DNA of 64,000 nt from Microbulbifer guangxiensis (GCF_021729075.1 NZ_JAJSAQ010000004.1:1-64000), one strand, 5' to 3'. Numbered from the stretch's first letter, positions 9,501 to 18,741 are shown. Translations and numbers: made by a program. The notes: generated by a model not told the origin, from the sequence alone.

Positions 9501-11795
9501 CCGTACCTTGCCCGCGGGCAGGTCGAGCGCTGTGACCTCCAGCAGGGATTCGCCGGCGCGGCTGCTGGCCTCCCCCCGCTCGAGTTCCAGTGCACCCGTC
9601 TGCAGCCCGAACCCCGTCTGCCAGGCCAATCGCAGCGGTTCTCCGATCCCGAACCCGCGCAGGTCAAAACAGGCGGGCATGGAGGTGCGCTGGCGGTAAA
9701 GGAGACTAGCCCAGCTTGCCGGCAGGCAGCCATCCAGCTGCTCGAGCGCCGCAGATTTCAGAAGCAGATTGGGATCGGCCAGATCCGGCAATACCGCTGC
9801 AGCGGTTCCGGCTGCGCGCCCGTCTCCTTCACCGGATTGTGATTCGCCGATGGCGGACAGCCGCCCCTTCTCCAGCCCGTCCTCTTCACTGATCAGATCA
9901 GGGACGCTCGGATCCGCCTCCCCACCGGCAGCGGCCGACGACGCAGCGGCGGCATCGGTCGCGGCCCAGGGGTTGCCGGCATCCGCCTGCGGACGCAGGA
10001 AGCCGCTGCCCAGATGCAGTTGCTGCAGCAGCAGGCCTTCACCACCATCGCGCCGGTCCCCCAGCAGCAGGCGCTGCAACTGCAGTTCACCAAAAATCAG
10101 GTAGCCGTCATCCCCCGCCGCCCAGGCGAAGGTGCCCGTGCCCTGCAGGCTGTGCAGCTCGGTACACAGGGGCCGCAGGCCCTTCGGCAACAGGCTGTCC
10201 GGCACACAGCCCTTCAGTGACAATAGGTTGGGCTCCCGCAGCAGCAGCGGCTCGTCCGTGGAGCCGGGCCCGCCGAGGGCGCGCAGCTGTTGCCAGCGGA
10301 GCTGGCGCAATTGCAGTGGTTCGCCACCGCTGCGCTCCAGGCGCAGCTGGCCGACCGAGAGGGGACCACTGGCAAACCCCCAGGGCAGCGACCGGGCACT
10401 GTCCGGGAAGCGTAGCTGTAGCTCCTCTCCGGATCTCAGCCCCGCCAGCCGCAGACAGTGATCCGGCAGTTGCCACACGGCACCGGGCACACAGCCGGAC
10501 GCACTCTCCACCTGCAGCCGCTCCAGTGTCAGCATCCTTTCCCGGCCGCGATACTGCAGCGCCGACAGCCGGATATCGTGGATGGTCAGGGGGTTGCGAT
10601 TCGCTGTGGCCAGATCCTGCAGCTGGGTCTGCTGCAGGCGCCCCGCATCGGCCTCCACCACCAGGCCGCGCTGCCAGTCGAAGGTCACCGGGTCGGGTAG
10701 CGTCAGGCTGCCGGCGCGGATGCAGAGGTGATGCTGCAGGTCACGCAGCCCGGGCGGGCACCAGTCGAAGCCGGTGGCGCCGGCGTCGCTCCAGCGCAGG
10801 CTTTTTTCAGCGCGGCTGAAATGCATTTCATTCAGCGCCAGAGTTTCCGCCCGCCAGTTCTGCCAGCGCCGGTTGGCATAGCGCAACTGCACCACCTGCC
10901 CCTGGCCGCGGTGCCAGCCCACCTCCGCTTCGGCACCAAACGCCGCCACCACGTTGCCGGTGAGGTTGAGCTGGCGGGCGGTGGCACAGTGACCGATGAC
11001 CCGATCCATGGCCGGAATGGCCTCTGCCCAGTGCTCCGGCAGGCAGCTGCCGAAGCGTCGCACGACCAGTTCATCGGCGGTGATCCGGTTTCCGGGTCGG
11101 GCAAACAGGCCCTCTTCCAGTGCCAGCTTGACGATCACCGTATGGTCCCGTTCGCTGCCCTCGGTGCGCACCAGCAGGTCGCGAAGATCCAGCTGATCGG
11201 CACCGATTTTCAGTTGCAGCGTTTCGTCTCCGCTGCGCTGTGCCGACAGGGTCCAGTCGTGCACAGTGAGATCACTGAAGCGCAGGCACTCAGGCTGCTG
11301 CCAGTACGGCCGGGCCAGGTAACAGAGCCGGCTGTCGCGGATATGCAGACGCTCGATGGCCAGCTGCAGGTCCCGGTCGCGCCGCTCGCCGCCCACACCC
11401 AGCGCCCAACCGGCCACCTCCCAGAGGCGACCGTCGGCGGTCAGTTCCGAGGCCAGATCCATGTCGACCCCGGTCAGATACGCCTCCTGCAGACGCAGGC
11501 GACCGCGCAGCAGATCCAGCCAGCTGTAATTCAGTACCAGCTGCTCCGCGTCGACACCCCGCCCTTCCGGGTTCTCTACCCGCACGTCGCGCACGTAGAG
11601 GGCCAGCCGCGGAATCGAGAACCACAACCGGCCGATGTCTGCCTCCAGCCCGCGTTGCTGCAGCCATTGCTCCAGCCGGCCCGGCAGCCACGCGGAGAGG
11701 GCAATGGAGAGCGCACCGACAAACAGAACGCTACCGAACAGCCACCACAGCAGGCGGTTCGGAAAATTGCTGGCTCCGCTGGAAGGCTTCGGCAT
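6546..11795 (-). CDS. giant DUF748 / AsmA-like envelope protein with cysteine-pair repeats
   Basis: 1749 residues. There is one N-terminal membrane anchor (about 14-36) followed by a long periplasmic beta-rich body. The C-terminal third is typical of DUF748 (about 1500-1650, including the segment around RPYIANLLGYKILQGQL and the MPVTGDLYDPEF stretch) and ends in an OmpA-like tail. Proteins of the AsmA/TamB/YhdP group bridge the inner and outer membranes and move phospholipids; that role is inferred. Unusually, residues 158-1240 hold twelve cysteine pairs, 12-19 residues apart within a pair and about 92 residues from pair to pair, many with the word G-C-L-P at the first Cys. A low-complexity acidic/Ala-rich insert (about 600-670) interrupts the series. 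Single gene, convergent with nothing obvious. Confidence 0.85.
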   Translation of the reverse strand: MPKPSSGASNFPNRLLWWLFGSVLFVGALSIALSAWLPGRLEQWLQQRGLEADIGRLWFSIPRLALYVRDVRVENPEGRGVDAEQLVLNYSWLDLLRGRLRLQEAYLTGVDMDLASELTADGRLWEVAGWALGVGGERRDRDLQLAIERLHIRDSRLCYLARPYWQQPECLRFSDLTVHDWTLSAQRSGDETLQLKIGADQLDLRDLLVRTEGSERDHTVIVKLALEEGLFARPGNRITADELVVRRFGSCLPEHWAEAIPAMDRVIGHCATARQLNLTGNVVAAFGAEAEVGWHRGQGQVVQLRYANRRWQNWRAETLALNEMHFSRAEKSLRWSDAGATGFDWCPPGLRDLQHHLCIRAGSLTLPDPVTFDWQRGLVVEADAGRLQQTQLQDLATANRNPLTIHDIRLSALQYRGRERMLTLERLQVESASGCVPGAVWQLPDHCLRLAGLRSGEELQLRFPDSARSLPWGFASGPLSVGQLRLERSGGEPLQLRQLRWQQLRALGGPGSTDEPLLLREPNLLSLKGCVPDSLLPKGLRPLCTELHSLQGTGTFAWAAGDDGYLIFGELQLQRLLLGDRRDGGEGLLLQQLHLGSGFLRPQADAGNPWAATDAAAASSAAAGGEADPSVPDLISEEDGLEKGRLSAIGESQSGEGDGRAAGTAAAVLPDLADPNLLLKSAALEQLDGCLPASWASLLYRQRTSMPACFDLRGFGIGEPLRLAWQTGFGLQTGALELERGEASSRAGESLLEVTALDLPAGKVRIAPGGGRLQLSLPDFSLQTLDGCLPGPTPVSPLSVRCAQVAELQLGPAAQFTLSERRLTANLDGTAIRQLQLTGLGDHMALGLQQFVSDRLRVDWPGPPAAADVLELGGLEMGQLTACLPPGDSLQAGVVALPRCLDVHDLRSSPGASDLAAGPIGFLAAPGAEPQWQLQALQLGALAFTSDTIQLGQLRLESIEACGLAGLLPGDADGDCLDWGWLQLAPGSRVVFGQQGPQVTLAALESAPLALGDDTQPALAFERLGWSQLQWDGGTALGVTDFSLRGIRACRSGDNGSSGPGCLFLRELGLPGAEQISLSQPFSVSGAIRLTGLGFGADGSASASATVSLREPVYRQPGSQTGIERAVGELAEISGCLPAEWLVGKRLSPCYEFGRVELQGIERRQTPAGTVTELLGLSIDGVRLRQQGFPPGLPADLLQLKEASVERLAFGGGLVTFSGLALEGAAGCLPTGYVERLNHCLTVDSIGASGSVRIGNDQMELARLEVSELQVLSGDGKRLVKTESALLQQFLVDRGQFALAELAVHDFGLLGRAEHAPEYHRHAWQAESGDALLQDITFDLPRQQLQVSRAVFTQPGIILARDSEGNFPVREGIAKLLGEPVSEAVDEVGEAASERSPFRYRLGEMVVDRGRFTWLDRQGVYRARLPIRVINVFLTGASNHPGDPPAEILLGGRPGGFGEIHLAGELDYLDIEKWDASLLGYIVNANLIPAQPYIANLLGYKILQGQLDARLNIEVRANEVDALAQMRLNKIRLRRVRESDQLPVEQPMIPLDIALLVMEDRDRNVNFRMPVTGDLYDPEFSFSYIFSDLLQRAIMEALFSYFSPVGFYTLANRAWTRFRNLVVIEPIEFAPGSVELSAEARSELAEIAEVLREKPDARPGICGIANARDWTALYPNGTPGMRGNRRAREIFYRDPPVEIFEELQKLAQQRSRQVERYLLENGLSADEFIQCAPDYDGTDFDSPRVEFSR

Positions 11796-12030
11796 GGAAT
11801 CCGTGGGTCACTGGCCGTCAATTTAGGCACCGCGCTTCGCCGGCCACAGGCAGGACGGATTCCGGCGCAACGTGATGACGTAGGAATCCGCCTGGCGGCG
11901 TGCAGGTGCATTTATGCCCCGTAAGTAAAGACCAGCACCGCTGACTTTAGGTATGCTCTCCCGCCTCAGTTCACCCCGCGGCGGCAGCGACGCCGCGAGA
12001 GACGGACGCAAAGGATCCGGCACGACAAGC

Positions 12031-14289
12031 ATGCAGCAATACCCGAATTACCAGGATCTGGTTCTCGTCGGCGGCGGGCACGCCCACGCCATCGTCCTGC
12101 AGATGTGGGCCATGCGCCCCCTGCGCGGAGTGCGCCTTATCCTGGTATCACCGCAGTCCCAGACCGCCTACTCCGGCATGCTGCCGGGCATGGTGGCGGG
12201 CCATTACGATCGCGACGAGACCCATATCGACCTGGCGCGCCTGTGCCGTGCTGCCGGTGCGCGCTTCATTCGCGCCAGGGTGGAGGGAATCGATCCGGAG
12301 CTGCGCACCATTGCCATGCCTGACCGGCCGGAACTGGAGTTCGACCTGCTCTCGATCGATGTGGGATCGACACCGTCCACAGCAATCCCCGGGGCGGAAC
12401 TGGCTCTGCCGATCAAGCCGGTGGAAAAGTTCTGGCCGCGCTGGCAGCAGCTGCGGCGAGAGATTGCCGCGACGGAAAAGCCGTTCGCCATCGGTATCGT
12501 CGGCGGCGGTGCCGGCGGCTGTGAACTGGCCATGGCGGTGGCCCATGGGCTGCGCGAACCGATCGGCACCGGTCGCGCTGCGGTGCACCTGGTGACCCGC
12601 GGTGAACAGGTGCCGGAACAGTTCCCGCCCATGGCACAGGCTGCGGTGGCAAAGGAGACGCAACGTCTCGGAATACAGGTGCACGGCAACTGGCCGGTGG
12701 CAGCCATTGAAGCGAACGGGGTACGCGCAAGTGACGGCCGTTTCCTGCCGCTGGACCAGGTCATGCTCTGTACCGGTGCCAGTGCGCCGGCGTGGTTCGC
12801 CGACACCGGCCTGGCCCTGGACGAGGCCGGCTTCATCCGCGTAGACGAATATCTGCGAGCGGCGAACCATGAATACATTTTTGCCGTCGGCGATGCGGCC
12901 AGCTTCAGTCACCGACCGCTGCCCAAGGCCGGTGTTTATGCCGTACGCCAGGGCCCGGCGCTGTTCCATAACCTGCGCGCTGCCCTCTGTGACCGGCCAC
13001 TGAAACCGTTCCGGCCGCAGCGGGAATTCCTGCGCCTGCTGTCCTGCGGGGATCGCCGCGCAGTGGCGGTGCGCAACGGCGTCGCCATCGCCGGCGGTGC
13101 CCTGTGGCAGTGGAAGGACCGTATCGATCGCAAATTCATGGAGCGCTTCCGCGACCTGTCACTGCAGATGGAAGATCGGCGCGCGAGCGAGCGCGACGTC
13201 ATCCGGGAACGGGACGGCCAGCATCTGGCGCCCATGCGCTGTAACGGCTGTGGCGCCAAGGTCGGCGCCGACGCATTGTCTCGGGCACTGGCAGCCCTGC
13301 CTGCCCAGCACTCCCCGCTGCTGCGCCGTGGCATTGGCGACGATGCGGCGGTCATGGAGGTGCCTGCCGGCCAGCTGCTGGTGCAGAGCACCGATCAGTT
13401 GCGGGCGCCGGTGGACGATCCGTGGCTGTTCGGCCGTATCTCGGCACTGCACGCCCTCTCGGACCTGTTCGCCATGCACGCCCGCCCGGCCTCCGCCCAG
13501 ACCCTGGTCACCCTGCCACTGGCCGCCGAAGCCCTGACCCGACGCGACCTTCTGCAGTTGCTGGCCGGCGCTGTAACCGAACTCAACCGGCACGACTGCA
13601 CCCTGGCCGGCGGCCACACCTCGGAGGGAGCGGAGCTGCAACTGGGGCTCGCCGTCAACGGTTTCGCCAGCGAGGCGCAGCTCGTGGCCAAGACCGGTGC
13701 GAAAGCGGGGGACTGCCTGATCCTGACCAAGCCACTCGGCATCGGCGCCATCCTTGCTGCCGAGGGACTGGGTCGGGCCCACCCCGGCTGGGTCGATGCC
13801 GCGCTCGACACCATGTTGCAGAGCAACGCGGCGGCCGCCGAAATCCTCGCGCAGCATGAGGCCCACACGCTGACCGATATCACCGGCTTCGGTTTCCTCG
13901 GCCACCTGCTCGAAACCCTGCAGAGCGACACACCCCTCGGTGCCAGCATCGATCCTGGGCAACTGCCGCTGCTGTCCGGTGCGGAAACCTGTGCCCGCGA
14001 GGGCTGGCTGTCCAGCTTGCAGCCGCAGAATGCCCGCGCCCTCGACCGGGTTGCCAACCGGGCTCCGTGGCAGGACGACCCCCGCTGGCAATTGCTGGTG
14101 GATCCCCAGACCTGTGGCGGCCTGCTCGGTGCGGTGCCAATGGAACAGGGTCCGGACTGCGTGCTCGCCCTGCAGCAGGCAGGCTATACGGAGGCGGCCA
14201 TCGTGGGGACCGTCATGGAGTTGCCACCGGAATCGGCGGGCACGCCGGTGCGCCTCGACGGCAAAAAACCACAAAAAGAGACAGGTTGA
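12031..14289 (+). CDS. selD: selenide, water dikinase fused to an FAD-dependent redox domain
   Basis: 752 residues. Residues 1 to about 395 form a pyridine-nucleotide-disulfide oxidoreductase-like domain with an N-terminal dinucleotide-binding VGGGHAH and a second GIVGGGAGGCELA. SelD starts near residue 402, with the catalytic Cys/Lys in CNGCGAK, DDAAV metal-binding aspartates and the NGQ/TCGGLL region. SelD makes selenophosphate from selenide and ATP. This fusion is known in other bacteria; the redox half may supply reduced selenium, which is inferred. The ATG at 12031 is preferred because the domain begins at once; an in-frame ATG at 11953 would add 26 low-complexity residues. The partner mnmH is 6.5 kb downstream. 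Confidence 0.93.
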   Translation: MQQYPNYQDLVLVGGGHAHAIVLQMWAMRPLRGVRLILVSPQSQTAYSGMLPGMVAGHYDRDETHIDLARLCRAAGARFIRARVEGIDPELRTIAMPDRPELEFDLLSIDVGSTPSTAIPGAELALPIKPVEKFWPRWQQLRREIAATEKPFAIGIVGGGAGGCELAMAVAHGLREPIGTGRAAVHLVTRGEQVPEQFPPMAQAAVAKETQRLGIQVHGNWPVAAIEANGVRASDGRFLPLDQVMLCTGASAPAWFADTGLALDEAGFIRVDEYLRAANHEYIFAVGDAASFSHRPLPKAGVYAVRQGPALFHNLRAALCDRPLKPFRPQREFLRLLSCGDRRAVAVRNGVAIAGGALWQWKDRIDRKFMERFRDLSLQMEDRRASERDVIRERDGQHLAPMRCNGCGAKVGADALSRALAALPAQHSPLLRRGIGDDAAVMEVPAGQLLVQSTDQLRAPVDDPWLFGRISALHALSDLFAMHARPASAQTLVTLPLAAEALTRRDLLQLLAGAVTELNRHDCTLAGGHTSEGAELQLGLAVNGFASEAQLVAKTGAKAGDCLILTKPLGIGAILAAEGLGRAHPGWVDAALDTMLQSNAAAAEILAQHEAHTLTDITGFGFLGHLLETLQSDTPLGASIDPGQLPLLSGAETCAREGWLSSLQPQNARALDRVANRAPWQDDPRWQLLVDPQTCGGLLGAVPMEQGPDCVLALQQAGYTEAAIVGTVMELPPESAGTPVRLDGKKPQKETG

Positions 14290-14431
14290 ATTGCCATCAG
14301 GCGCCACAGTGGAGATACTGGCGCCGAAACGCCACGATAAAAAACCGTCGATAAGCGGTAGCGGCGTTATCCTCTGAAGGTCTTCACAGAGCGGGGAGTC
14401 GAGTTTCCAGAAATCGACAGGAAGACCTCCT

Positions 14432-15739
14432 ATGAAAAATATCGTCATCGTTGGCGGCGGCGCCGGCGGCCTGCAGCTCGCCACACGACTCGGACACTAC
14501 TTCAGTTACACGCGGGTATTGCACCGGCGGCGCAAAGATCCGGAGGTGCGGATCACGCTGGTGGATCGCAACCGCACCCATATCTGGAAACCGCTCCTCC
14601 ACCAGGTAGCCACCGGTTCGCTGGACTCCGGGCTCGACGCCCTCAACTACCAGGTACACGCGCGCAAAAACGGTTTTCGCTTCGAGCTGGGCAGCCTGCA
14701 GACATTGGACCGCTCTCGGCAGGTCATCGAACTGGCGCCGGTCGAGGACGCCGACGGCCGCCAGCTGGTGCCGGCGCGGGAGCTGGCCTATGACTACCTG
14801 GTGCTTTCACTCGGCAGCCAGAGCAACGACTTCCACACCCCCGGCGTGCGCGAACACTGTGTCTTTCTCGACAGTACCCAGCAGGCACAGCGCTTTCACC
14901 AGCAACTGCTGGACCGCTTCCTGCAGCTGGAAACCCACACCGCAGAAACCATCGAGGTGGCGATCGTCGGCGGAGGCGCCACCGGAGTGGAGCTGGCCGC
15001 CGAGCTGGTGGAAGCGACACAGCAGATGGGGCGCTACGGACACATTCCCAGGCAGGCCCTCAAGGTCACGCTGATCGAGGCGGGAGCACACCTGTTGCCG
15101 GCACTGCCGCCGCGGCTCGGCAACAATGCCGAGCGTGAACTTACCCGCATGGGCGTGCGCGTGCTGACCGGCTGTGCGGTGGCAGAGGCCAGCGAGGACG
15201 GCTTCATTACCGCCACTGGCGAGAAGATTCGCGCCTCCATTCGCCTGTGGGCGGCGGGTGTCAAGGCACCGGATTTCCTCACCCGGCTGGATGGGCTGGA
15301 GACCAACCGCATCAACCAGATCCAGGTCAACGCCGAGTTGCAATCGGTGACCGACGAGCGGATTTTTGCCATCGGCGACTGTGCCGGTTGTGTGGATATC
15401 GCCGAGCAGCGGGTGCCACCGCGGGCACAGGCGGCTCAGCAGATGGCCGGCGTGGCCGAGCACAACCTGATCGCACAGATCGAGGGTCGAGGCATGAAAC
15501 CGTTTTGCTATCGCGACCGCGGTTCTCTGGTCTCACTGAGCAAGCACACCGCCGTCGGTAACCTCATGGGCGCGCTGGTCAAGGGCAGCCTGACGGTGGA
15601 AGGTCGCCTGGCCGGTGTGGCCTACCGCTCCCTGTACCGGATGCACCTGGCGGCGGTGCACGGCTGGCCCAAGGCCATGCTGATCTACCTGGTCGGGCAG
15701 GCGAACCGCTTCGTAAAGCCGCGCATGAAATTGCACTGA
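14432..15739 (+). CDS. type-2 NADH dehydrogenase-like FAD oxidoreductase
   Basis: 435 residues with an FAD-binding GGGAGGLQLATRLG near the start and an NAD-binding IVGGGATGVELAAEL near residue 180. It also has the NDH-2-type RNRTHIWKPLLHQVATG segment and the quinone-side GDCAG motif near 340. The C-terminus is amphipathic and basic, as in peripheral NDH-2 enzymes. It probably passes electrons from NADH to the quinone pool without proton pumping. It lies 142 bases after selD on the same strand and just before the sirtuin gene, so the three may form a unit. The gene name ndh is likely but not certain. Confidence 0.85.
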   Translation: MKNIVIVGGGAGGLQLATRLGHYFSYTRVLHRRRKDPEVRITLVDRNRTHIWKPLLHQVATGSLDSGLDALNYQVHARKNGFRFELGSLQTLDRSRQVIELAPVEDADGRQLVPARELAYDYLVLSLGSQSNDFHTPGVREHCVFLDSTQQAQRFHQQLLDRFLQLETHTAETIEVAIVGGGATGVELAAELVEATQQMGRYGHIPRQALKVTLIEAGAHLLPALPPRLGNNAERELTRMGVRVLTGCAVAEASEDGFITATGEKIRASIRLWAAGVKAPDFLTRLDGLETNRINQIQVNAELQSVTDERIFAIGDCAGCVDIAEQRVPPRAQAAQQMAGVAEHNLIAQIEGRGMKPFCYRDRGSLVSLSKHTAVGNLMGALVKGSLTVEGRLAGVAYRSLYRMHLAAVHGWPKAMLIYLVGQANRFVKPRMKLH

Positions 15740-15763
15740 AGCGGGAAAGAAGGGAGGACAGGC

Positions 15764-16468
15764 GTGGATTACCAGCGAATCGTCGTACTCACCGGCGCCG
15801 GCATTTCTGCCGAATCCGGCATCCGCACCTTTCGCGGCGCCGACGGCCTGTGGGAAAACCATCGCCTCGAGGATGTGGCCACACCGGAGGCCTTCGAGCG
15901 GGACCCGCAGCTGGTGCAGCGCTTCTACAACGCCCGTCGCCAGCAGCTGCTCGCGGCGGACATCACTCCCAACGCGGCCCATCGGGCGCTGGCGGAACTG
16001 GAGGCGCAGTTTCCCGGCGAGTTCCTGCTGGTCACGCAGAATATCGACGACCTGCACGAGCGGGCCGGCAGCCGCAACCTGATCCATATGCACGGGGAAT
16101 TGCTGAAAGCCCGCTGTCGCATCAGCGGGGAGCTTTTTCCCACCAGTGGTGACCTGACCACCACCATGCGCTGCGAATGCTGCGGCCAAACGGGCAACCT
16201 GCGCCCCCATGTGGTCTGGTTCGGGGAGATGCCACTGGAAATGGAGCGGATATACGATGCCCTGAGCGAGTGCGACCTCTTCATCAGCATCGGCACCTCG
16301 GGCAATGTGTACCCGGCAGCGGGCTTCGTGGAGTGGGCCAATTCCGCCGGCGCCCACACCGTCGAACTCAACCTGGAACGCAGCAGTGTGGGCGATGCCT
16401 TCGCCGAACACCACCAGGGGCGGGCTTCCAGGGTCGTGGTGGATTACGTGCGCCAGCTGCTGGATTGA
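15764..16468 (+). CDS. cobB: NAD-dependent protein deacylase (SIR2 family)
   Basis: 234 residues beginning at GTG 15764, 24 bases after the NADH dehydrogenase gene. NAD-binding motifs are [15 protein letters not shown] (about 10-24), [12 protein letters not shown] and the catalytic His in HMHGELL. The Y-x-x-R pair in FYNARRQ marks class III sirtuins, which remove succinyl and malonyl as well as acetyl groups. The [11 protein letters not shown] and [12 protein letters not shown] segments match E. coli CobB. It acts in the cytoplasm on acyl-lysines, for example acetyl-CoA synthetase. Confidence 0.93.
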   Translation: MDYQRIVVLTGAGISAESGIRTFRGADGLWENHRLEDVATPEAFERDPQLVQRFYNARRQQLLAADITPNAAHRALAELEAQFPGEFLLVTQNIDDLHERAGSRNLIHMHGELLKARCRISGELFPTSGDLTTTMRCECCGQTGNLRPHVVWFGEMPLEMERIYDALSECDLFISIGTSGNVYPAAGFVEWANSAGAHTVELNLERSSVGDAFAEHHQGRASRVVVDYVRQLLD

Positions 16469-16510
16469 GCTCTGACGGCGGCTCAACGGCTCGGCGGCTC
16501 ATCGGACTGA

Positions 16511-17089
16511 TCAATAGGCGCGTTCGCACGGCTCGCAGTCACCATAGCGCTGCAACAGCGTCACCGTCTCATCGCCATGCAACACCAGCACATAGAGGCG
16601 GTCGTACTCGTGCGACTCGCGGATCTCGCTGCCCGGCTCGCCGCCCAGCAGTGCCACCAGCTGCGGCGTGGTATTGCTGTGGCCCACCACCAGTACCCTG
16701 GTGGGGCCGTTGCGCAGCCTGCCGGCAAATCCCTCGAGGTCGCGTGGATCATAGAGCGTGACCGGCAACCCCGACTGCTGCGCCAGAGGCGTCGCGGTCT
16801 GGCGCGTGCGCCGGTAGTCGGTGCTGTAAACCCGCTCTATGTTGGCATCGCGCAATAGCCGGGCGAGGGCCACCGCACGCTCTTTGCCGGCTGCCGTCAA
16901 CGCCGGATCGCGCTCCGCGGGATCATCCGTCCGTTTCTCAGCGTGCCGGACCAGATACACCACCCGGGTGCCACTGCTCTCCCCTGCGGATATCCCGACA
17001 TCCGCCTGGCCGTGGGCAAGATGCAGGGGAAATAACCCTGGCAGGGAGACCGAAACCAGTAATCCGAGAATTTTCAGCATGGCGGGCAC
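16511..17089 (-). CDS. exported histidine phosphatase-family protein
   Basis: 192 residues with a signal peptide (about 1-28, cleavage near AHGQA). The phosphohistidine motif VRHAEK (about 47-52) and the second catalytic His in VVGHSNTTPQL are in place, and the arginine in YSTDYRRTRQTA completes the site. Members with a signal peptide are periplasmic phosphatases of unknown substrate; SixA-like and phytase-like enzymes share the fold. ATG at 17089 or 17080 could be the start. It converges on the sirtuin gene. Confidence 0.85.
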   Translation of the reverse strand: MPAMLKILGLLVSVSLPGLFPLHLAHGQADVGISAGESSGTRVVYLVRHAEKRTDDPAERDPALTAAGKERAVALARLLRDANIERVYSTDYRRTRQTATPLAQQSGLPVTLYDPRDLEGFAGRLRNGPTRVLVVGHSNTTPQLVALLGGEPGSEIRESHEYDRLYVLVLHGDETVTLLQRYGDCEPCERAY

Positions 17090-17323
17090 GTTTTATTGTT
17101 TTTCAATCCAGTAGGATAAGCGGACCAGGTGATTGACTCCATTACCCGGTTTCAATCATCAGATGTGGGAGGAATAAAAACAATCCAGCGGCAGCAGCCA
17201 GGAATCGAATAAAAAGCGAATATCCGGGCATAGCTACCGCTTTAACCGCAGTTGCGGGATTCCCGCGGCCCGGACCAATCCGGCACCGCGGGTTTGGGCA
17301 GGAAATCGTATTTCAGGGCGAAA
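17090..17323. other. intergenic DNA
   Basis: A 234-base AT-rich gap between two minus-strand genes. It should hold the promoter of the phosphatase gene and the end of the mvaT-like transcript. No gene, repeat or strong terminator was recognised. Confidence 0.4.
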
Positions 17324-17794
17324 TCAGATTTTCCATTCCTTGACCGTCTCCAGGCCGTGCTCCTCGATCCACTGATTCAGCTGCTTGGGGTTGCGCTTTT
17401 TCTTCTCGATGGTGGCACCGGTATACGGGTTGCGGTAGTGGCCGGTCTCCAGTTTCGGCTCGCTGCTCTTGGCAGTGGCACGACGGGTGCGGCGTGGGGT
17501 CTCACCCTGCCGCTTCAGGGAGCGCGCAACCCGGGCCTTCAGGGTCTTCACGAAGTCAGGGGCATCCTCGTCGCTCAGCTGGCTCACCAGCCACTCGACG
17601 ATACGCTCACCGCGGGCCACGTAAAGCTCTTCCTCTTCCATCTGGTGTTCGGCAGCGATATTCACCAGTGCCTTGTCGAAAGCGATGACGCCTTCTTTCT
17701 TACGCTCGGCGCGGGCCATTTGCTCCTGCAGCTCCTCGATCTTTGCCTGGTGCTCGGCAATCTGCTGCTCGATCTTGTCGTAATCCTGAAACAT
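17324..17794 (-). CDS. MvaT-like H-NS-family nucleoid protein
   Basis: 156 residues. The N-terminal third is a coiled-coil oligomerisation region (KIEQQIAEHQAKIEELQEQMARAE, split here by function). A basic linker (TPRRTRRATAKS, about 103-114) leads to a C-terminal DNA-binding domain with the MvaT-type pattern YRNPYTGATIE....NPKQLNQWIEEHG. MvaT/H-NS proteins coat AT-rich foreign DNA and silence it. The middle section is longer than in the ~124-residue Pseudomonas MvaT. It probably regulates its own AT-rich upstream region. Confidence 0.75.
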   Translation of the reverse strand: MFQDYDKIEQQIAEHQAKIEELQEQMARAERKKEGVIAFDKALVNIAAEHQMEEEELYVARGERIVEWLVSQLSDEDAPDFVKTLKARVARSLKRQGETPRRTRRATAKSSEPKLETGHYRNPYTGATIEKKKRNPKQLNQWIEEHGLETVKEWKI

Positions 17795-18287
17795 CTAAAC
17801 AGACCTCAGTCAGTGTTGCTGTAATAAAAAATAATGTTGTGGCGGCTCGGGGCATTACAACGCCCAAACCGTAATCCGATCAGTCATTCAATATGCTTAT
17901 TACCGCTAATGGCGTATCCCGGGTCAGTAATATGTGCACGCCAGTTAACGGGGCGGTTATATCTGCAATAACCTGAATTCGCAGTTGCCTGCGTTGGTAT
18001 ACAAAGCTTCCTCAGCGCATGTCCGGCTCTTAGACGCCAATGGCCTGCCACAGGGCGCTTTCGACGCACGCATGGACCGCCGGCAGGAGGGGCGGCAAAT
18101 GATAAGTATTTGCCAGCAAATATCAAGCCTGCTGCGGCAAAAGGATTTGGAAGTAATACCGCTTATATCCCCGTATCGGTTAACCGCGAACCATACGCCA
18201 GCCATTAGGGCCCCGGTTGGAGTCTTTCCGGGGGTGGCCTAAGCTATACGGGCCTCCGCATTCCCACTAATGGCTTCCAGACACGCT
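17795..18287. promoter_or_regulatory. 493-base AT-rich intergenic region with several perfect inverted repeats
   Basis: No gene was found between the divergent mvaT-like and CBS genes. Three perfect inverted repeats are visible: GGTTAT-7-ATAACC (17955-17973), ATTTGC-CA-GCAAAT (18108-18121) and CGGTTAACCG (18177-18186). The word CTAATGG, or its complement, recurs near both ends. Together with the low GC this suggests a control region, perhaps bound by the MvaT-like protein itself. Confidence 0.4.
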
Positions 18288-18734
18288 ATGAGCAAGATTC
18301 ACGATATCCACCAGATGCCAACCTTGGCCACGGTGATGACGCCTTTTCCCTACCATATCGATATCAATGCGACAGTGGAGGATGCGCTGGAATTGATGGA
18401 AGAGCACCAGGTCCACCACCTGCCCGTAACACGGGACGGGGATCTGGAGACGGTGATATCCCGCGGGGATATCGAGCGCGCCAATTCACCGGGGCACCGG
18501 CTGGAGGAGCAACAGCTCTATGTCCACGACCTCTGTGCCCGCCGACCGTATATCGCCGATATCCATGACCCGCTGGACAAAATCCTGCTGGCCATGGCCG
18601 ACACCGGCATCGGTTCCGTGCTGGTCATGCGCGAGGGCGAGCTGGCGGGAATCGTGACCATCACCGATGTCCTGCGCTTCTGCGGGCGCTTCCTGGCTGA
18701 AGTTGCACAGCCGGTGGATGACTCCATCGCCTGA
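18288..18734 (+). CDS. two-CBS-domain protein
   Basis: 148 residues consisting almost wholly of a CBS pair. The first repeat runs from TVMTPFPYHIDINATVEDALELM to VISRGDIE, the second from DLCARRPYIADIHDPLDKILLAM to ITDVLRF. CBS pairs bind adenosyl nucleotides and act as energy or ligand sensors. The partner protein is unknown. The ATG at 18288 (MSKIHD) is preferred; an ATG six codons earlier is possible. It ends seven bases from the convergent transporter gene. Confidence 0.85.
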   Translation: MSKIHDIHQMPTLATVMTPFPYHIDINATVEDALELMEEHQVHHLPVTRDGDLETVISRGDIERANSPGHRLEEQQLYVHDLCARRPYIADIHDPLDKILLAMADTGIGSVLVMREGELAGIVTITDVLRFCGRFLAEVAQPVDDSIA

Positions 18735-18741
18735 CCCCCAT

